DNA of 43,442 bases from CALAZP01 sp041164265 (GTDB taxonomy: Bacteria; Bacteroidota; Bacteroidia; Chitinophagales; Saprospiraceae), in the NCBI GenBank assembly GCA_041164265.1, contig JBEAPR010000075.1:1-43442 (forward strand), read 5' to 3'. Both the position numbers and the translations under genes were made by a program. Shown here one piece after another: positions 17,693 through 25,928 of the stretch (positions within the stretch are counted from its first letter, which is position 1; each line of letters opens with the position of its first letter). A model generated the notes under the pieces. That model worked only from the letters and a program-made list of their open reading frames with translations, did not search any database and had not been told where the DNA came from.

Positions 17693-17813
17693 GATTTTAT
17701 AGTTCCAAAAAATCTTCCAAAATGGAAGTTTGGTGGGAATTGGCACCTTTCGAAATTATCGCGGTTGCCAGGGTTTCACAGAGCCCAATCTCTCAACCCT
17801 TCTTTATAAAATC
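17693..17813 (-). promoter_or_regulatory. SAM-I (S-box) riboswitch controlling metY-metX
   Basis: On the minus strand the conserved S-box core is readable: GAGAGATTGGGC, TGAAACCCTGGCAACC, GGTGCC, AATTCC. Helices can be placed by hand: P1 is 9 perfect pairs (17805-17813 with 17693-17701); P2 is GGTTG/CAACC (17794-17798 with 17763-17767); P4 is 6 pairs (17714-17719 with 17723-17728), extended by a CCAAA/TTTGG helix. The 121-nt element lies between a promoter at 17837-17869 and metY. After the aptamer, 17672-17678 can pair with 17692-17698, which overlaps the 3' strand of P1, so the two folds exclude each other. I see no strong terminator hairpin after it, so whether it works on transcription or translation is open. 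Confidence 0.93.
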
Positions 17814-17836
17814 ACGTCTCTAGGAGAAATGATATT

Positions 17837-17869
17837 CAAATATATATAACTATTAGCTTTTTATTCAAA
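17837..17869 (-). promoter_or_regulatory. Promoter of the SAM-riboswitch met operon
   Basis: On the minus strand TTTG (17866-17869) and a perfect -7 box TATATTTG (17837-17844) are separated by 21 bases. Transcription would start around 17830, some 17 bases before helix P1 of the riboswitch, which is where it should be. Confidence 0.82.
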
Positions 17870-17903
17870 TTAAAATCCTTTTTTTTGATAAAATTTTAAT
17901 CAA

Positions 17904-18326
17904 ATGAAAATAAAACTTACTAGAATCAATAGTGCTGTTAAGTTTAAAGCCACTAATAGTCAACAAAATGAAATTATTTTAGACGGCTCACCTAAAATTG
18001 GTGGTATCAATGAGGGTATGCGCCCAATGGAGACTCTATTATCTTCATTAGCTGGCTGCAGTGCTATGGATATTGTCAGTTTATTAAATAAAATGCGTCA
18101 ACCTTTAGAAGGATTAGAAATTGACGTGGAAGGAACCAGAGACGAGAAAAATATTCCAGCTGTTTTTACCCACATCCATTTAAAATTTACTCTGACTGGA
18201 AATTTAAATGAAAATAAAGTTAAAAAAGCCATTGGAATGAGCGTAGATCAATATTGTTCAGTGGCAAGGATGATTGAAAACAAAGCTTCAATAGAATGGT
18301 CATATTTAATTCTACCAAAAGGATAA
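17904..18326 (+). CDS. OsmC/Ohr family protein (YhfA-like)
   Basis: The 140-residue protein has the OsmC fold: a beta-rich N-terminus, then helix alpha with LSSLAGCSAMDI and a second conserved cysteine in VDQYCSVARMI. The two redox cysteines are Cys52 and Cys118. Members with these cysteines reduce organic or lipid hydroperoxides, but the YhfA-like branch is largely uncharacterised. Its start (ATG 17904) is divergent from the metY operon and the metZ-like gene begins 13 bp after its stop, so both are probably one unit in sulfur metabolism or thiol stress. No second riboswitch is seen in the short plus-strand leader. Confidence is high for the family and low for the substrate. Confidence 0.9.
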   Translation: MKIKLTRINSAVKFKATNSQQNEIILDGSPKIGGINEGMRPMETLLSSLAGCSAMDIVSLLNKMRQPLEGLEIDVEGTRDEKNIPAVFTHIHLKFTLTGNLNENKVKKAIGMSVDQYCSVARMIENKASIEWSYLILPKG

Positions 18327-18339
18327 TGCTAACTAAAAA

Positions 18340-19518
18340 ATGAAAAACCAACCTAAATTTGAGACAAAAGCCATCAGATCAGGGGCAAAGCAAAGTGAGT
18401 TTAGAGAACACTCTACACCTATTTTCCCCACTTCCAGTTTTACATTTCCCAATGCCCAATTAATGGAAGCTACTTTTGATGGACGGGAAAATGGAATTAT
18501 TTATTCAAGATATTCGAATCCTAATACAGATGGGCTCATTGCTAAGATGTGTGAACTGGAAAATGCTGAAGAAGGAATAGCAACAGCCTCAGGAATGGCG
18601 GCAGTTTTTGCGAGCTGTGCGCCCTTATTGAAAAATGGAGATCATTTGATAGCCTCAAAAGCATTATTTGGCTCAACATTTCAAATAATTACTGCTATAC
18701 TTCCCCAATGGGGAATAACTTATACTTTCGTAGATCCACAAGCCACTCGTGAAACCTGGCAGCAGGCAATACAAACTAATACCAAAATGATTATGGTGGA
18801 GACACCTTCTAATCCAGGTTTAGCCATAATGGATTTAAGAATGTTAAGTCAACTCGCCAAGAAAAATAATATTATACTAAATGTTGACAATTGTTTTGCA
18901 ACACCATATTTGCAAAAGCCCTTGGATTTGGGCGCTGATATTGTAGTTCACTCAGCAACTAAATGGTTGGATGGACAAGGCAGAGTCTTAGGGGGACTGG
19001 TTTTGTCAGATTCAAAAACCATGGAAAAAATTAAATTTTTCTCGAAACATACAGGTCCTGCCATGTCGCCTTTCAATGCTTGGATTCTAGAAAAAAGCAT
19101 AGAAACACTTGCTGTTAGAATGGAGAAACATTGTCAAAATGCCAGCCACCTTGCTGATTATTTGACTACACTCCCCGGAATTCTAAGGGTTCTATATCCT
19201 TTTCAAAGCAACCATCCACAACATGAATTAGCTAAAAATCAAATGAAATTAGGAGGGGGAATTATTGCATTTGAAGTCGAGGGAGGAAAGAAAAAAGCTA
19301 TGGAATTTATAAATCAAACTCGGCTTTGCTCTATCAGCGCCAATCTAGGAGATACAAGAACCATAATTACCCATCCAGCTTCTACCACTCATTCTAAATT
19401 AACTGAAGAGGAACGTTTAGCAGTGGGGATTACGCCTAGTTTGATTAGGATTTCAGTAGGACTAGAACATATTGAAGACATAAAAAGTGACCTTTCAAGC
19501 GCAGCAAGTATAATATAA
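18340..19518 (+). CDS. metZ: O-succinylhomoserine sulfhydrylase-like PLP enzyme
   Basis: The 392-residue product is a second Cys/Met metabolism PLP enzyme, shorter than the MetY in this window. Key motifs are YSRYSNPNTDGL (55-66), the cofactor-stacking region SKALFGSTFQ (106-115), VDNCFATPY (182-190) and the PLP lysine Lys208 in SATKWLDGQGRVLGG. DGQGR after the lysine is the pattern I associate with MetZ, and the GSTF loop lacks the cysteine of methionine gamma-lyases (GCTF), which argues against a lyase. It would make homocysteine from an acylated homoserine and sulfide; cystathionine gamma-synthase activity remains an alternative. It is cotranscribed with osmC (13 bp) and transcribed away from the riboswitch operon. 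Confidence 0.85.
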   Translation: MKNQPKFETKAIRSGAKQSEFREHSTPIFPTSSFTFPNAQLMEATFDGRENGIIYSRYSNPNTDGLIAKMCELENAEEGIATASGMAAVFASCAPLLKNGDHLIASKALFGSTFQIITAILPQWGITYTFVDPQATRETWQQAIQTNTKMIMVETPSNPGLAIMDLRMLSQLAKKNNIILNVDNCFATPYLQKPLDLGADIVVHSATKWLDGQGRVLGGLVLSDSKTMEKIKFFSKHTGPAMSPFNAWILEKSIETLAVRMEKHCQNASHLADYLTTLPGILRVLYPFQSNHPQHELAKNQMKLGGGIIAFEVEGGKKKAMEFINQTRLCSISANLGDTRTIITHPASTTHSKLTEEERLAVGITPSLIRISVGLEHIEDIKSDLSSAASII

Positions 19519-19571
19519 TTAAATTTTTATATTATATTTGAATTAAATTATACAAATAACTGCACTGCCTT

Positions 19572-20204
19572 ATGGAAAAAACCTACCATTTCAAATTTAG
19601 TTCTGGATCCGTTCAGTTTGAAGTTCAATCTGATGACAAAGATTTTATCGATTCTAAAATCAAGGAATTTGTTCAATTAAGTACGGGTAAATTCAATAAC
19701 GATGAAAGTCAAAAGTTAATTCCCGCTTCGAAACCATCTCCTTTTAAAAATGAAGTTTTTATTGATTCCAAAAATAAAGAGGAGAAAATAGCAGCTAAGC
19801 CAAAGAAAATTGTTAAGAAGAGGGGGCCAAAGGTTGCCGAAATCGTTGAGTTTGAAGAAGAATTGGAAGCTATTAAGGTGGCTAATGCAATTAGGGAATC
19901 TCCATACTCTCCTAAAGTAAAAGAGAACATACTCACTGGACGTAATCAACTAAACAGAATCCTATTATCTTTTTATTTTATACTTGAAGTATATGGTGAA
20001 AGAGGGGTACCCTCCACCTTTATTGCAGATATAACCCATCACCTAGGTAATGAAATCAATAAAACCAACATTTCAACACAGCTAAAAAAGCACAAGGAAA
20101 TGTTCTCAACCAGTGATGTTCCAGGCAAAGGTAAAACTGTAAAATATCAATTGTCCAATGCTGGACTGATGAGGGTTCAAGAATTGATGAGAGGGGATAT
20201 TTAA
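19572..20204 (+). CDS. Uncharacterised protein with a C-terminal winged-helix-like region
   Basis: I do not recognise this 210-residue protein as a named family. It appears to have two parts joined by a lysine-rich linker (about 62-88, AAKPKKIVKKRGPK). The N-terminal part is a short beta-beta-alpha unit (FKFSSGSVQFEVQSDD then a helix ending KEFVQL). The C-terminal part (about 115-208) is helical and ends in ISTQLKKHKEMFSTSD, KGKTVKYQLSNAGLMRVQEL, which looks like the recognition helix and wing of a winged helix. There is no signal peptide or membrane segment, so it is cytoplasmic. A TATATTTG -7 box occurs at 19533-19540 but without a good -33 element. It follows metZ by 53 bp and is convergent with the OPT transporter gene (11 bp). 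Confidence 0.6.
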   Translation: MEKTYHFKFSSGSVQFEVQSDDKDFIDSKIKEFVQLSTGKFNNDESQKLIPASKPSPFKNEVFIDSKNKEEKIAAKPKKIVKKRGPKVAEIVEFEEELEAIKVANAIRESPYSPKVKENILTGRNQLNRILLSFYFILEVYGERGVPSTFIADITHHLGNEINKTNISTQLKKHKEMFSTSDVPGKGKTVKYQLSNAGLMRVQELMRGDI

Positions 20205-20215
20205 CCCCTTTCTAG

Positions 20216-22171
20216 TCAATTCTTATTGAAGGCAGATCTAGCAGCCCAATACAACCAAAAGGTTACCAATCCTACGATTAAAAGACCAGGACTGCTGCCT
20301 ATGGGTTCTTCAAAAATGGCCATAAAATTAGAAGTCCCATATATTGCTACTGGTATTGCTAAGAATATTCCAATGAGGGCCTCTCCAGTAATTAGGCCAG
20401 ATGCAAACAATAATCCGTCTTTTTCACTCTGATGATTCTTTGCTTGATACTCTGTTTGAGGCATCTTATCCTTTCTATTTTGACTATATTTTTTAACCAA
20501 CCAAGAAACTATTCCCCCTAACATAATGGCACTATCTAATTCAAACGGTAGATACAAACCCACGGCAACTGCCAAAACTGGAACTGAAAAATCACTTCCC
20601 CTTTTTTTAAGCCATTGATCTAATACAATTATGGCTACCCCTATTCCCATTCCAATATAAACCATAGTCCAAGGTAAATCTCCAGAAAATACCCCTCTAG
20701 CAACACTTTCCATTAAGGTTGCTTGGGGTGCGGCTAAAGCATCTGGTTGAGCCTCGGTAGCTGGACCAAACCCATAAGCAGTATTGAGCAAATCAAGCAC
20801 TAATGGGAGTGCCAAAGCAGCAGATACCACCCCTATCATTTGCATAATTTGTTGCTTTTGAGGAGTTGCTCCTAAAAGGTTTCCAGCTTTCAAATCTTGC
20901 ATATTATCCCCTGCAATTGCGGCAGCACAACATACCACCGCACCAATTAGAATGGCTGCAGCAGGTCCCTTTTCCGCCCCAGATCCCAATAAAGCCAATA
21001 AAATAAGTGAAGATGTCAGTATGGTAGCAATGGTAACACCAGATATTGGATTATTAGAACTCCCTACTAATCCCGCCATATATCCAGCCACTGCAGAAAA
21101 TAAAAATCCCGCAACAATCATGAGCAAAGCCATAAGTATAGATATTTCCGCATCCAATATTTCTCTGTAATAAATTATAAATACTGGAACTACCATTACA
21201 CCTATCCCCATAATTACTATGGACATTGGGGTATCTTTTTCAGTTCGAATGGCCTCTTCACTAGATTTTTTCTTCAATGCTTGTATACCTCCCTGTATGG
21301 CATAAACTATAGAACCCCTCATGCTTATTAGTGCCCAGATTCCACCGACTACCATAGCACCAACACCCAAATACCTAATCTGAGAACTCCAAATATCACC
21401 ACCTATAGAATGGACGTTTTCAATCGTTACATCATTTACGTAAATATAAATGGGTATACCTATCCACCAACTAATTACACCCCCAGCAAAAACCAAGATG
21501 GCTATTCTAATCCCTACAATATAACCCACTGCTATTAGTGCAGGGGATAAATTCATTCCTATATATCCGTAAATTTTTTGAGAACTTATGGAAGCTACCT
21601 CAGCAACACTATTCCAAATTTTCAAACCTGCTTCCCCAAATTTAACGAGCGCTCCAGTTAAGCCTCCAATAATCAAATACTTAATGGACCCTCCTCCCTT
21701 TTCTCCAGTTTTTAAAACTTCAGCAGTCGCAACCCCTTCGGGAAATTTTAATTTTTGCTGTACAATTAAAGCACTTCTCAATGGAATAGTAAAAAGAACA
21801 CCTAGAACCCCTCCACATAAAGCTATCAATACGGTTTCCAAATAATTAAAACTAGTCCAATACCCCATTAATACCAGTGCAGGAAAGGTAAAAATAACAC
21901 CAGCAGCCAATGACTCTCCAGCTGAAGCAGCGGTTTGTACAATATTATTTTCGAGTATGTTATAATTCCTAAACAATCGAAGTATCGCCATAGAAAGTAC
22001 AGCAGCTGGGATACTAGCTGAAACAGTAAGACCAGCAAATAAACCAAGGTATGCATTTGCAGAAGCTAATACAACAGAAAGTAAGGCTCCCAACACAATA
22101 GCCTTCGCTGTAGTTTCAGGTAATGTGGTTCCAGAACTTATATAAGGTAACTCACTATTCTTGTTTTCCAT
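20216..22171 (-). CDS. OPT family oligopeptide transporter
   Basis: The 651-residue inner-membrane protein is almost entirely hydrophobic, with a dozen or more membrane spans, and belongs to the OPT superfamily (peptide, or metal-chelate, uptake driven by protons). Typical blocks are the N-terminal ELPYISSGTTLPETTAKAIV with the following GALLSVVLASANAYLGLF, the KFPEGVATAEVLKTGE motif (near 145) and NPISGVTIATIL (near 375). DNMQDLKAGNLLGATP near 422 is also typical of the bacterial branch. Length is normal for bacterial members. The gene starts from an ATG at 22171 and is divergent from a secreted M28 peptidase, which would be consistent with peptide use, although this pairing is only suggestive. 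Confidence 0.92.
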   Translation of the reverse strand: MENKNSELPYISSGTTLPETTAKAIVLGALLSVVLASANAYLGLFAGLTVSASIPAAVLSMAILRLFRNYNILENNIVQTAASAGESLAAGVIFTFPALVLMGYWTSFNYLETVLIALCGGVLGVLFTIPLRSALIVQQKLKFPEGVATAEVLKTGEKGGGSIKYLIIGGLTGALVKFGEAGLKIWNSVAEVASISSQKIYGYIGMNLSPALIAVGYIVGIRIAILVFAGGVISWWIGIPIYIYVNDVTIENVHSIGGDIWSSQIRYLGVGAMVVGGIWALISMRGSIVYAIQGGIQALKKKSSEEAIRTEKDTPMSIVIMGIGVMVVPVFIIYYREILDAEISILMALLMIVAGFLFSAVAGYMAGLVGSSNNPISGVTIATILTSSLILLALLGSGAEKGPAAAILIGAVVCCAAAIAGDNMQDLKAGNLLGATPQKQQIMQMIGVVSAALALPLVLDLLNTAYGFGPATEAQPDALAAPQATLMESVARGVFSGDLPWTMVYIGMGIGVAIIVLDQWLKKRGSDFSVPVLAVAVGLYLPFELDSAIMLGGIVSWLVKKYSQNRKDKMPQTEYQAKNHQSEKDGLLFASGLITGEALIGIFLAIPVAIYGTSNFMAIFEEPIGSSPGLLIVGLVTFWLYWAARSAFNKN

Positions 22172-22265
22172 AATTTATTTCATTATTAGATTAATTCTTT
22201 TGAGTTGCTTTAAATTAATTAAATTACTGACAGAAAAAAATTTTTAAATGTAACCTTAATTCAAA

Positions 22266-23822
22266 ATGAAAAAATTAGCCTATTTGACCGTCCTAATGCT
22301 ATGGGGAGGAATTTTCTCATTCGCACAGGAAAATGTGGATCAATCAGCATTAGAAGCTATTAAAAAACATGGCTTGGAACATAGTCAAGTTATGGAGATT
22401 GCAGGGTGGATGACGGATGTATATGGTCCACGTTTAACTGGATCCCCTATGTTAGATAAAGCCACTGATTGGGCCGTAAAAACTTTAACAGATTGGGGCA
22501 TGGAAAATGTTTCTCTTCACCAATGGGGTCCATTTGGAAGAGGATGGACATTGAATCGCTTTGAAATGCATGCAACTTCACCTAATTATTTTCCAATTAT
22601 TGGTTATCCAAAAGCATGGTCTAGTGGCGTTGAAAATGCAAAGGGAGAAGTCATTTTTCTTCAAGCTGCTGATGAGGAGGATTTAAAAAAATATGAAGGC
22701 CAGTTAACTGGTAAGTTTGTTTTGATCGACACTATAAGAAATACTGAAGAATGGTTCGATCCTCCAGCTAAAAGGCATGATGATGCCAGCCTTTTAAATC
22801 TGGCTAATGCACCAGCCCCTACTCCAAGACCTGGAAGTGGACGTTTTAATCAAGGAAGATTTTCATTTAATAGAATACTTTGGGATTTCATAGAATCCGA
22901 AAAACCCTTAGCTGTTTTAGATAGAAGCTATAAAGGAGATTTGGGCACCGTATTCGTTTCAGGAGCTCGATCAGGTAGCACTAACGTAAGAGAAAACGGG
23001 GCTTATGTAGTTCCCCAGGTAACCTTGGCAGTTGAACATTACAATCGCATATTTAGAATGCTCAACAAAGGACTTCCAGTGGAATTGACAATGGATTTAC
23101 AAGTTTCCTATTCTAATGAAGATGGCATGGAGCATAATATAATAGCCGAAATCCCAGGTACTGATTTAAAAGAAGAAGTAGTCATGTTTGGAGCTCATTT
23201 TGATTCTTGGCATACTGGAACTGGAGCTACAGATAATGGAGCGGGATCTAGTGTGATGATGGAAGCTGCCAGAATTCTTTTAAAAACCATTGAAGAAACG
23301 GGAGTACAACCCAGAAGAACCCTCAGATTAGCTTTATGGACGGGTGAAGAACAAGGATTGTATGGTTCAAGGGCTTATGTAGCCGATAATTTTGCTAATG
23401 TAGAAGGAAGAACAGTCCAATCTTTAAAACCCGAACAAGAAAATATTTCAGCGTATTATAACTTAGATAACGGTACTGGTAAAATTAGAGGGGTATACCT
23501 CCAAGGGAATACCCAAGTAGGCACCGTTTTTAGACCTTGGTTAGACTCCTTTAAAGATATGGGAGCAACTACCTTATCATTAAGTAATACTGGAGGGACA
23601 GATCACCTTGCATTTGATGCTGCTGGAATTCCAGGATTCCAATTTATCCAGGATCCAATGGCTTATTCTACTAGAACTCACCACAGTAATATGGATAATT
23701 TAGATCATTTAGTAGGGGAAGATTTGATGCAAGCAGCCACTATTATTGCTTCATTCGTCTGGCATACAGCTCAACGAGATGAAAAATTACCAAGAAAACC
23801 AATAGACGTTAACGTTGAATAG
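22266..23822 (+). CDS. Secreted M28 family zinc peptidase with PA-like insert
   Basis: The 518-residue enzyme has a signal peptide (MKKLAYLTVLMLWGGIFSFA, cut near 20) and should act in the periplasm or outside. A protease-associated-type region sits at about 105-285 and the M28 catalytic domain at about 288-505. The two-zinc site looks complete: His311 (GAHFDSWH), Asp323 (ATDNGAG), Glu361/Glu362 (WTGEEQGLYG), Asp401 (NLDNGTG) and His473 (THHSNMD). The family includes aminopeptidases and carboxypeptidases such as PGCP-like enzymes, and the overall layout resembles the latter. It begins at ATG 22266, is divergent from the OPT transporter, and ends on the bidirectional terminator shared with another M28 peptidase. 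Confidence 0.93.
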   Translation: MKKLAYLTVLMLWGGIFSFAQENVDQSALEAIKKHGLEHSQVMEIAGWMTDVYGPRLTGSPMLDKATDWAVKTLTDWGMENVSLHQWGPFGRGWTLNRFEMHATSPNYFPIIGYPKAWSSGVENAKGEVIFLQAADEEDLKKYEGQLTGKFVLIDTIRNTEEWFDPPAKRHDDASLLNLANAPAPTPRPGSGRFNQGRFSFNRILWDFIESEKPLAVLDRSYKGDLGTVFVSGARSGSTNVRENGAYVVPQVTLAVEHYNRIFRMLNKGLPVELTMDLQVSYSNEDGMEHNIIAEIPGTDLKEEVVMFGAHFDSWHTGTGATDNGAGSSVMMEAARILLKTIEETGVQPRRTLRLALWTGEEQGLYGSRAYVADNFANVEGRTVQSLKPEQENISAYYNLDNGTGKIRGVYLQGNTQVGTVFRPWLDSFKDMGATTLSLSNTGGTDHLAFDAAGIPGFQFIQDPMAYSTRTHHSNMDNLDHLVGEDLMQAATIIASFVWHTAQRDEKLPRKPIDVNVE

Positions 23823-23864
23823 AAAAAAGGCCTTCTGATTGAATGATTTCAGAAGGCCTTTTTT
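23823..23864. terminator. Bidirectional terminator between two convergent M28 genes
   Basis: A 16-bp stem (core 23827-23838 with 23849-23860, extended by A/T pairs) with a 10-base loop has an A run before and a T run after it, so it can end transcription from both sides. The stop codons of the two peptidase genes are immediately outside it (23822 and 23866). Confidence 0.92.
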
Positions 23865-23865
23865 T

Positions 23866-25353
23866 TTAATTTCCATATAGCGCTTTCCCAGCATTTTCAT
23901 ATTTATCACCAGGCAACCAAAAAGGTCTAGTACTCCTATTTGCGATATTCCGCGCTGCCTTTTCAAAAGCCTTGCAATATAGATATAGATAGTCAAAATC
24001 AACACTATCCGCTTCATCCGTGACTTGATGGTAATATTTTCTGATTTCTTCATCAAAGGCCTCAAAACCTGGGCTTAATGTTATTGCTGGAACACCGAGT
24101 CTAGCAAAGGAAACGTTATCAGACCGGTCAAATAACCCTTGCTCCTCAGAAGGATTGGGGATAATAGTTAACCCAGCACTTGCAGCACCTTCTTTTAATT
24201 CCTCATCAGTTCCTGTTCTTCCAAATCCAATCATTGAAATAGTAGTAATATCATTATATCCAGCACCATCAGTATTGAGATTGAATACAGTTTGATCTAA
24301 AGGTACTAAAGGATTATCCGCGTAATATTGACTACCGAGTAATCCAATTTCCTCTCCAGTGACTGCTAAAATTATTACTGACCTCTTAGGAGGGCTGATG
24401 GCAAAAGAATGAGCTGCTGCCATCAAAGCTATAGTTCCCATGCCATTATCTCTTGCACCATTAAATATACTATCCTCCTCTGTAAAGGCACCACCACCAT
24501 TTTTCCCCATACCAACATGGTCGTAATGCGCTGTTAATAGCATATACTCTTCCTTCAATTCAGGATCTGAACCTTCTATTATTCCAATTACATTAAATGT
24601 TTCTAATTTTTCGGCATACGTACCAGAAGATTGAAGAATAGCATTCGATTCAAATTGGTCCAACTGAATAGGTTCCTTTTCCTTAAGCCAACCATAAATT
24701 AAATTTTGCTCCGCATCCGTTGTTTCCTCTCCGTCTGAAAAAGAAATGCTTGGTCTTCCAAAATACCTTTTAAAAAAAGGCCAAGGAAATTGCATCCTGT
24801 AAAGCTCAATTAAACCAACTGCACCTCTTTCAGCAGCTAGCTTCTTCTTCCAACCCATTGCTCTAAATATTTGATTGGGATCCTGAACATCAGGTGGTCC
24901 CGGTAAGACTAAAACAATTTTACCAGATACGTCCAATCCTTCATAATCATTGTGGGTGCCCTCTTCATTAATCCAACCATGACCCGCAAATACAATAGGA
25001 GCTTCCAATTCTCCTTCCTTTCCACTTAGGATAATGAAATCCTCCCCAAAATCATAGGAGATGTCGCCAATAGTGAAAGAAGCTTCCATAGGTGGAACTT
25101 TTTCTTCTAAAGGTACCATCTGCTTATATTCAGGAGCATCTACTGGAGCTATCAATCCCAAGCCCTCAAAAAAAGTAGCAATAAATTCCCCAGCTATTTG
25201 ATTTCCAGCAGAACCTGTTCTTCTACCTTGAAGGGCATCAGATGCCAAAAAACGAAGGTTGGCCTCCAATTGAACCTTGGAAGGAATGGCTGAATTTTGA
25301 GCATTTAACAAAAACGTGCCACACATCAAACAAAGAATAAAAAGGTTTCTCAT
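23866..25353 (-). CDS. Secreted M28 family zinc peptidase
   Basis: The 495-residue protein begins with a hydrophobic signal (MRNLFILCLMCGTFLLNAQ), so it is exported; a lipoprotein form through Cys11 is not excluded but the lipobox is poor. A PA-like insert lies at about 90-240 and the catalytic M28 domain at about 252-465. Zinc and catalytic residues are in place: His276 (TAHYDHVG), Asp302 (ARDNGMG), Glu334/Glu335 (VTGEEIGLLG), Asp362 (NLNTDGAG) and His442 (KYYHQVTDE). The gene is distinct in sequence from its neighbour at 22266 and is not a recent duplicate. It follows the MazG-like gene by 3 bp on the same strand, so the two form one transcript ended by the shared terminator. Confidence 0.93.
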   Translation of the reverse strand: MRNLFILCLMCGTFLLNAQNSAIPSKVQLEANLRFLASDALQGRRTGSAGNQIAGEFIATFFEGLGLIAPVDAPEYKQMVPLEEKVPPMEASFTIGDISYDFGEDFIILSGKEGELEAPIVFAGHGWINEEGTHNDYEGLDVSGKIVLVLPGPPDVQDPNQIFRAMGWKKKLAAERGAVGLIELYRMQFPWPFFKRYFGRPSISFSDGEETTDAEQNLIYGWLKEKEPIQLDQFESNAILQSSGTYAEKLETFNVIGIIEGSDPELKEEYMLLTAHYDHVGMGKNGGGAFTEEDSIFNGARDNGMGTIALMAAAHSFAISPPKRSVIILAVTGEEIGLLGSQYYADNPLVPLDQTVFNLNTDGAGYNDITTISMIGFGRTGTDEELKEGAASAGLTIIPNPSEEQGLFDRSDNVSFARLGVPAITLSPGFEAFDEEIRKYYHQVTDEADSVDFDYLYLYCKAFEKAARNIANRSTRPFWLPGDKYENAGKALYGN

Positions 25354-25356
25354 AGA

Positions 25357-25836
25357 TTATAATTGTGATTTATTGATAATTTCTTCAAGATTAGGGGGAG
25401 TATATCTAATTGACTTCAGGGTTTTACGATCTCCTTCCCGATATACCATCCATTTGCCGTTCACTTTCTCATAATAGGCCTTGGTCTGACGTTCTTTCGA
25501 ATAATATTCAACGGTGGCAATAGCATCTTCTTCAGAATCACAAGCCTTACTCATATTACTCCTTTGGACTTCGTCAAATAAATTTTTAAAAAGGTCTCCC
25601 AAACCAAACTCCAAAACTGCTCCGGAAAGAACATACTGAAGATCACATAAAGCATCTGCTATTCCTACTAAGTCTCTCTCTTCTACAGCCTCTTTTAGTT
25701 CCTCTAATTCCTCTTTTAATAAGGAAATCCGCAATGCACAACGTTTTGAATCTGGAATAGTTGGTTTCGTCAAAACCGGATGTTGAAAGAGGTGATGAAA
25801 AGCAGCCACTTGGTTCAACGGATCGATTTTTTCCAT
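25357..25836 (-). CDS. MazG-like nucleotide pyrophosphohydrolase (all-alpha NTP-PPase)
   Basis: The 159-residue cytoplasmic protein has the ExxE(n)ExxD-type metal site of the all-alpha NTP pyrophosphatase superfamily: Glu42/43/45/46 in SLLKEELEELKEA and Asp61/Asp65 in IADALCDLQYVL, followed by DEVQRSNMSK (88-97). Such enzymes hydrolyse non-canonical nucleoside triphosphates or, in HisE, phosphoribosyl-ATP. The spacing is of the type annotated as phosphoribosyl-ATP pyrophosphohydrolase-like, but there is no histidine gene nearby, so house-cleaning of nucleotides is more likely. It is followed 3 bp later by the M28 peptidase gene and is divergent from the decarboxylase gene. Confidence 0.88.
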   Translation of the reverse strand: MEKIDPLNQVAAFHHLFQHPVLTKPTIPDSKRCALRISLLKEELEELKEAVEERDLVGIADALCDLQYVLSGAVLEFGLGDLFKNLFDEVQRSNMSKACDSEEDAIATVEYYSKERQTKAYYEKVNGKWMVYREGDRKTLKSIRYTPPNLEEIINKSQL

Positions 25837-25928
25837 TTTTTGCTTAAATATAAAAATTAAATTATTTCTTATACTTTTGCAAATCCGATTCCGGTCGGCT
25901 ATGGTTTAATCCTTAAATAAACTGTGCG

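Noticed and set aside
17704..17734. Hairpin 17714-17728 with T run as the riboswitch terminator
   Set aside because: It lies inside the aptamer where helix P4 should be, between AATTCC and the 3' strand of P1, so it is better read as P4.
23787..24065. Minus-strand frame of 92 codons over the terminator
   Set aside because: It lies in another frame of the M28 peptidase gene and covers the bidirectional terminator; no family features.
22266..25353. The two M28 peptidases as a recent tandem duplication
   Set aside because: They are convergent and only share the metal-site motifs; the rest of the sequences differ too much.
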